Positions 57,777 through 64,000 of a stretch of DNA of 64,000 nucleotides are shown piece after piece (position 1 is the first letter of the stretch; every line of letters begins with the position of its first letter). This DNA is from Marisa cornuarietis (Eukaryota > Mollusca > Gastropoda > Architaenioglossa > Ampullariidae), in contig SMMW01000575.1 of assembly GCA_004794655.1 (NCBI GenBank), positions 11,049,001 to 11,113,000 of the forward strand, in the 5' to 3' direction. The position numbers were made by a program, and so were the translations under genes. The notes beneath the pieces were generated by a model. The model was given only the letters and a program-made list of their open reading frames with translations, was not told where the DNA came from and searched no databases.

Positions 57777-60700
57777 ATGGATACGCTGTGGAACCCAGTC
57801 GGCCATAAAGTAACTTTAAAAACCACAGATGATCTGCTTTTGAGTGGATTTATACAAGCTCTGGACGAGAAAAGTAATAAGATTACACTTTGTGGAGGTA
57901 AGAAAGCTTTGCACTTAGCGAAAACCGACTGATGGTTAGAAACCGTTTTTGTTTGTGTGAGTTAAATTTCAAATATTTCTTTCCCATGGTTCTGACTGAG
58001 CCCTTACTACTTTCTGTTACTACTTTCTTCCGCTGGTAAATTGACACTTTGAAGTGAGACAGCTAAATACAAGCTTTTATTAGTTTTAAAATTACTTTTT
58101 GTGTCACATGTTGTAGACCTATTTGGTTGTTTTTGCTTGTAAACGCCGTGCCAGCGCCTTGGGCCATATCACGCCAAACCACGTGCTGTATACAAAGGTT
58201 TTCTAGTAGTATGCAGGACGAGACAACAAATCGAATCTCGTACACTAAAAATTATGATGATGGTTTGAGCTTTTATAGCATGGTATCCCAGCCAAAGCCA
58301 GGCTCTCCGCGAATTACAATCAAAAAACGAGGCAAAAATTTGAAAACGGGATGCAGAGAGCTGGCTAGAGGTGTCGCTGTTTCCACATGACCATATTTGA
58401 ACCAACAAAATTAATTATCGCTATTCAAAAATGTCTGCAGGGTCGTGGTTAAAGGTTGAGTGTCTTAGTTAAGAGGCAAGAATATCCTTTACCCCTACAG
58501 TTCACCCCTGCATGGTTTGCATTTTTTGCAAGTATTGGTTGTTAGTAGTGACCTGTAAATTGTACCCTCCAAAAGCCATTTGTTAATGATTTATCCGCAA
58601 CAATTGGCAACTTCGATCAACAAGCACTGCTAACAGTGTACTACGTTACACTAGTGCACCATTCACAACATTTCCAGCCGTCAACACCCAACAGAGCAAG
58701 AGAAAATGAGCTACAATTCGGGCGCTAAAAGTCAGCCTTTCTCGTTCTGAAAAACTGGTGCTTTAGCACCAAAAATCTGCGTATCACCTACCTTGCTAGC
58801 AGATAATTAATTAATGAATAGGTTTCAGATGCCAAAATTTAAAGGTCATGTTTACATTACGCATATCTACAAAAATATGCACAAAACATAAACCATTCAG
58901 GTTTGTCTTGAAGGAAACTGTCATAAATATAACTTTTCATATGCAGTTACAGACTTGGCAAGTGGCACATCCATTCAGGGACTTCACAATTTCTTTCGTC
59001 GAGATATTTTGGAATGTAAGTATGTTTATGTTATTTTTTTAGGCCAATGGTCATTTCACCCCACAGCAAAAGTCAGTTTGTCCCAACCCAGGCCAGGGTG
59101 ATCATGGTGACATGCTGGCTGTTAATTTAGTCTAGACTTTGTTGTGACAGTTGTAAGTTGTTCTTAAGTTGGAGTTTGCAGAGACGTCACTGTTTGTTTA
59201 AAGAGAAAAATCACGTTTATTTGCCATTGTAAGATGCGATCTCTGCGTGCATATTGCCAAGCGGTCCATTATTGTTTGTAAAAGAGGACCATTTGGCTTA
59301 TTTGACCCACATTGGTATCTTGTTAATGTGAATAATTTTTATGATGTTGTGCAGGCATGAGAACTTGTGTTTTTATGCCTACCTTAAAAAGGTCAGCATC
59401 TGCAAAAATATACACCTGTGTCGAAAACAAGATTCATTCTAATGAAAAACCACATTTATAAAATCATTCTGTTAGATATTTTTAAAAAATCGCCGCATGT
59501 GCAAAAATAGAAGTATTCTTCTTTTGGCCAGTTGCAATTTAAATTTGGACATGTCCTTAGTATCTTGTTTCAAAAATTTACAGTGTAATAATTATTAAGC
59601 TTTTGTTACTGGAATGAGAGTTGTTGCCGGCTGCTGACTTTCTACCAAAGCCGTAAAATCTGCCAGAAAAAAAACATGAAACCCTTTCCTGCCAGTTTTA
59701 AGACCATTTTGACTGACAAGCTAGCAATTTTAAAAGTTTATTGAAAAGTTGCTATAAAGCAGGGAATTGTTGCTGTCAGCATACTTGAAGACAGGTGTTC
59801 TTCTGTGAGAGGAGAAAATGAAGGTCACAACAACTTCAATGTCACGTGCACTCTACGGTGACTTTCAGGCGAGATCATAACACAACAACAGTTAAATTTA
59901 AAGATAAATATAATTGGAAAGAAGAAATAATAATTAACTAAAACAAAAATCTAAATTCAAAGTAAACACCCAAACACAGGAATTCAATATTTTCATTTAT
60001 AGTTCCATCAAATCCAATGTTCCTTCACTCCTGAAGGCACAGTCCTCCACAAAACCAGCCTCTCCAGAAGAAATCGCAACACAAAGCACACACGAGCGCG
60101 TCTGGTCCTGTCCTTTCCGAATTTAGGTACTTCCCAATCCCGACTACCGACGAACACGCAGTTGATATCCAGCTGAACGAATAAAAAGAAACCCCGAAAA
60201 CCTAGACAGAAATAACCATCTTTAACCCACAATATATCAATGTCTAAACATCACCCCCCACAACAAAAACATACCTTCATTTATTTATCTCATGCAAAAA
60301 TTATATAATCACTCTCTCAAACTCCACCATTTGAAGACAAAAATTGACATACACTCACCTCAACAGGTTCACATGACAGATTTTACTCTCAAATCTAGTC
60401 AGGATTTGTTACACAGACGGAGGAGACTGTCCAGCACAGGACTAAGGACAAAAGTACACAAAAGGCTCTTTTCATTCTTCTCTATTCTTTCCTTCCCATC
60501 CTTTCAACAGCCGTTAATTAAACTGTTAACCTTCACAGGACACACACCGGCACCTTCTCCATTTCCCATCCCTTTCTCATTTAAAAAAAACAACAGGTTT
60601 GTGACATTCAACAAATAATCTTAATGTAACAGTATAAGACTTGTGTGCAGCGTAGCCACAAGCATCATAGGTACAGGATGCATGATATTGCTACCAGTCC

Positions 60701-63700
60701 TACAACTGCCTATTGGTCATGCGATTCACCATTTTGGCTTGCTGTGCCACATGTATGCCAATGATACTCAACCAATGAATTCTGACCCAGCTTGCCAACT
60801 CCACAGGTTGTTCGACAGTACTCAGAAAACTCTTAATTTTGTCAAACACTAGATGTTGTCAAGCAGATTACAGCTCAATGTGGGGGAAAAAAAGCTGGCG
60901 TCATCTTGTTAGCCTCAAATCATAAGCTTAGGCATCTTCTGCTGTCCACATCACTCTTTTTGTCTGGATCAATCATTACTCTTTTCTAGTCTGTTTAAGA
61001 ACCGGGGTAATTTTTGACACCTCATTGACCCAAAAATGATGTGTCTGCAGGTCCATTTTTCTTGAACAGAGTAGATTAGATTTCTCTCTTTTGCTTCCAC
61101 CAAGCAGCTTCTGTCGGCATTTGTAATGTCCAGCCTTGACTGTTGTAACTCTCAACTCTCTGTTGATCTCCCTGATCGCCTGCTTGACAAGCTGCAACGA
61201 GCTCAGAGCAATACTTCTTGCAACTTGCTTCTGCACACCTAAGGCTTATCATGTCACACCACTTCTGCATGACCTGGACTGGCTACCAGTTTGGGGTCAC
61301 ATCATATTCAAGATTGCCATACTTTGTTATTGTGTTGTTAAAGGCCTCTCCCCAGTCTCTCACCCTACAAGTGTGGCAAGTCAGTTTGCGGTGCCCACGC
61401 CCTTAGATTGGAGAGGTTTGGTCGTTGCTCATCTTCTTTTCGTTGGCTCCAGTATTTGGAATGCACTACCTCTGTCCCTCTGTCCAGTGGAAACGTTACA
61501 TGCTTTTCAGTCTGGACTTAAAACCTCTTTCGGAAATACTGAGTGTAATTGGTTTACCCTGACTGTTACTTTCTCCACCTTCTGTGTTCTTTCATATCCG
61601 AAGAGCCATGATCGTGGCTTTGCTGGGAAAGCACGGAGAAGGCAATTTTCATCACTTTTATTGCAAATTTCAAGCTTTCTCATTTCCAAAAAAGTATAGG
61701 TTTCTTGGTCTAATGTTTACCTAAGAGCAGCAGTAATAAAAACAAACATCACCCACTGTCATCTTCACAGTCTTCAGTTATTAGCCATTGTCTTTGTACT
61801 ATTTAAAAACTGCATATTGTTGCACAGTTGGAATTCATTTCAACATTATATGTGAAGGGAGAGAGTAGAGTCTTGTGATTTACAATAGTTGTGACTAGAT
61901 ATATGGCCTTCTGGGACATTTTTCTAAATGATGCATTTCTCCTTACAACATTGCTTAACAATTATACTAAGATAGTAATTACATTTTACCTTACTGAAAC
62001 TGTATTGCTTTGTTTCTTCATGTGTCAGTGGAGGTGCATGAGGAGAGGAAAGAGAGCTTGATTCAGCAAACAAATAATGCTAAAGGCAAAGAAGATACAA
62101 AGTAAGTTATATTAAAAAGTATATACATTTATCGGCAGTTCTAAGATTGCTTATTTGTATAGAATTTTTTTGTTTTTAGCAGGACTTAGATCTGATTTTG
62201 GTTTAGTCCCTGGTGAATGGGCGGTTTCTTTATTACTAGAAATGGATGGAATAGCATTTATTTGGACCTACTCAAAGAATGGCTGTCTAGGGTTTTAGAA
62301 CTGCAGACCTCAAAAGCCTAACCTGCTCCCCTTTTATATCCAGTAAAGTACTAACATGCCATGTATTGTATTTAATTAAATGCTTGTTTTGAATTGAACC
62401 CCCTTGAGACCATACATTACTGGCACCTTAACCAGCCTGTACCTCACTAACACAGTGTATTCAGAAGGAAGCACTTAGAATCTTGTTAAAAAGATAGATA
62501 TGGTCTCATTTTTCCTGTAGCCATCGTCTGATAGAGATCTGTTAAGGAACTTTGATTGAAATAAATTAAAACCTCCTAAAAGGAGAAGGAAAAGGTCTTA
62601 TTTATTTCTTTAGGAAAGTGTTAGTAACACACTTGCTGTCCTGTTTTCTGTCATCTCCTTAAGAAATTCACTCAGTTTTTAGCAAAAGAATTAACTATTG
62701 CGTAAATTTTTGTCATGCCAGGCTTTGTAGGTCAATCATCAATGGCCAAAAATGCCAGCCAAAACACCTGAAAAGCCGGGAGACTCTGAATCAAAGAGAC
62801 TTGGTGTTGCAAACGCAATGCCAGAAAGGTTGGTCTTGTTTAGTACCCATAAAATCTTGTGTGTGTATTTACAATGCTTGATGGTAACAAAACTAGCTGA
62901 CATTTCTGACCCAAGCCAATGTCTAATTAATCAGCTATTCACTGGAGCTGATTTTGATACTGTTTCCTTCTACTAAAGTCCAGGTGTCTAAATTAAGTGT
63001 GAACAAGGTTTCTTGAAGTTAGGGATGCTTACATCCCTAAATTTGAATGGAAGAGGAAACATTAAAGACCTACCTGATTTGTGATGCAAATGATGCTCAA
63101 AAGGTTCCATTTATAACACTTATTAATGCCTTGAATGGAAATTGCAAGGAGAAACAAAAACCTTGAGAAATTAAATAAAAGCACCTGTTGAAATATCCAT
63201 TTTGCCCTGAAGCCATGTGTAACCTCAGTAACCATTGATATTTTAATCAGCAGAAATAGAGCAGGACAAAAGGTCTGGAGGAGACACCACAAAAGGCCAG
63301 CTGCCTGAAAACTGTACTCTGGTGGATGACTGCCATAGTCAGCTATTCAAGGACACTGTAAGTAGTCCACTGCTTTCCTACTTCATGCAGTATGATTTAT
63401 GCAGCATTTTGGTAGAAATGTATATCTATAGTCATTAAAAACAAATGAATCCAGAGTTGTGATGATGCTGATGTGCCGCAATGAGAGAGAAGCTAAAGTT
63501 TGTTTGTATACTGTCAAAGCTTTTGTATTGAGTGATCGGCTTTTAATCCTAAAACCATAAAAGTTGTTTTTATCTTCTGCTGCTTTAAGCTACATCTGTC
63601 GTCTGTTCTTTTGATAAAGTATAGGTCACAGACGTGTCTAGCAGAAACATGCATGTAAGTGTCATGGAATGGTTTTTCTGTCTGTGTAGATTGACTACTT

Positions 63701-63776
63701 CTGCAAGCAAGCTGTAATTGCAGTGGCGTTTCAAGGTGTTTCCATGGGTCGCTCTGGAAAACTCTGCTGGATTTTG
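57777..63776 (+). CDS. EXD1: EXD1-like exonuclease-domain protein, 5' part
   Basis: Exons 57777-57897, 62029-62101, 62722-62828, 63251-63357 and 63690-63776 join in phase to 165 residues, and the gene continues past the window. Exon 1 (MDTLWNPVGHKVTLKTTDDL...) resembles the N-terminal LSm-like domain of EXD1. Exons 2-4 form a charged linker. Exon 5 (KQAVIAVAFQGVSMGR, SGKLCWIL) matches the first strands of the DEDD-type 3'-5' exonuclease domain. In mice EXD1 acts as an RNA adaptor in nuclear piRNA biogenesis and is thought to be catalytically inert; whether this one is active depends on residues not in the window. Exon 3 has two acceptors nine bases apart in the same frame. Another LSm/exonuclease protein is possible. 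Confidence 0.72.
58475..58915. mobile_element. Palindromic MITE, copy 2 (diverged)
   Basis: Shares ordered blocks with copy 1 at 25485-26063: CTGTAAATT, GATCAACAAGC, CAGTGTACTACGTTACACTA, CACCATTCACAACATTTCC and AAACCATTCAGGTTTGTCTT at the right end. It lacks part of the second arm. It lies in intron 1 of the EXD1-like gene. Confidence 0.75.
59000..60620. other. Intronic sequence of EXD1-like gene, nothing recognised
   Basis: AT-rich intron 1 sequence without a recognisable exon or repeat. The pyrimidine-rich section near 60250-60600 may be an old element, but I cannot assign it. Confidence 0.4.
60620..61600 (+). mobile_element. Decayed non-RTE LINE fragment (CR1/L2-like)
   Basis: Separate frames carry reverse transcriptase remnants. 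GLLCHMYANDTQ is a mutated YADDTQ active site. Further on, HVTPLLHDLDWLPV, KIAILCYCVVKGL, SSIWNALPLSL and FQSGLKT form the usual C-terminal order of CR1/L2-type elements. Frameshifts and the altered catalytic motif show it is dead. It lies in intron 1 of the EXD1-like gene. Confidence 0.75.
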
Positions 63777-64000
63777 GTAAATTAAGTGTGTATGTGTGTG
63801 CGGGTGCAGGCATCCATTTGGATGTAGGTAGCTGTCAGTATCTGTGTATTTTGGGGGATCTGAAAAGTTGCCATTATGCTCATCTTCTGCCTTCTGGTTA
63901 CTGCTTGCTTATTTGATAAGGGAATGAAAGGCAGATATAGCTTTGTACTATAAGAATGTAAAAACAAGAGACACAGAGTAATATGTAGCAATAGGAGTTG

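Noticed and set aside
62752..62976. Plus-strand frame starting at an ATG within EXD1-like exon 3
   Set aside because: It reads in a different frame from the one imposed by the flanking exon phases and runs through the intron donor.
1..64000. CRISPR arrays, bacterial operons, riboswitches, rRNA genes
   Set aside because: None seen. The direct repeats present are microsatellites or transposon ends, and all genes have spliceosomal introns.

Overview
The window is animal nuclear DNA, most likely from a gastropod mollusc or a close lophotrochozoan. The signs are genes split into many short exons with GT/AG introns, abundant GT, GAAA and CAT microsatellites, RTE-type LINEs, a tRNA-derived SINE and several non-autonomous DNA transposons. 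The phylum is inferred from overall character, not proven.

Layout. (1) 0.5-2.5 kb, minus strand: three consecutive internal exons of an iduronate 2-sulfatase-like gene, in which the catalytic Cys of the sulfatase signature reads Gly. (2) 7.1-8.6 kb, plus: a complete two-exon TXNDC9 gene. (3) 16.6-18.7 kb, plus: a two-exon histamine H3-like GPCR of 590 residues with DKL in place of DRY. (4) 23.6-39.9 kb, minus: a 26-exon gene whose reconstructed exons all join in phase into a 1,335-residue NRPS-like reductase of architecture adenylation - thiolation - thioester reductase - short-chain dehydrogenase. This is the architecture of the fungal glycine betaine reductase ATRR. The adenylation pocket lacks the amino-acid-binding Asp and is rich in aromatic residues. 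(5) 40-51.7 kb: largely empty, with one DNA-transposon-like element and one unexplained open frame. (6) 51.7-57.3 kb: a transposon-rich block holding a truncated RTE copy with a 16-bp target duplication, a full-length RTE LINE with a 13-bp target duplication, a broken THAP/coiled-coil gene and a hAT-type MITE with an 8-bp duplication. (7) 57.8-63.8 kb, plus: the first five exons of an EXD1-like gene (LSm-like N-terminus and start of a 3'-5' exonuclease domain), running off the right end. Its introns hold a second copy of the palindromic MITE found in the NRPS-like gene and a decayed non-RTE LINE.

The genes are unrelated neighbours, not an operon. The item most worth follow-up is the A-T-R-SDR gene. 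If its single-polypeptide structure and choline-forming activity hold, an animal would have a route from the osmolyte glycine betaine to choline. Exon borders were derived by hand from splice consensus, reading phase and family similarity; no search or transcript data were available.
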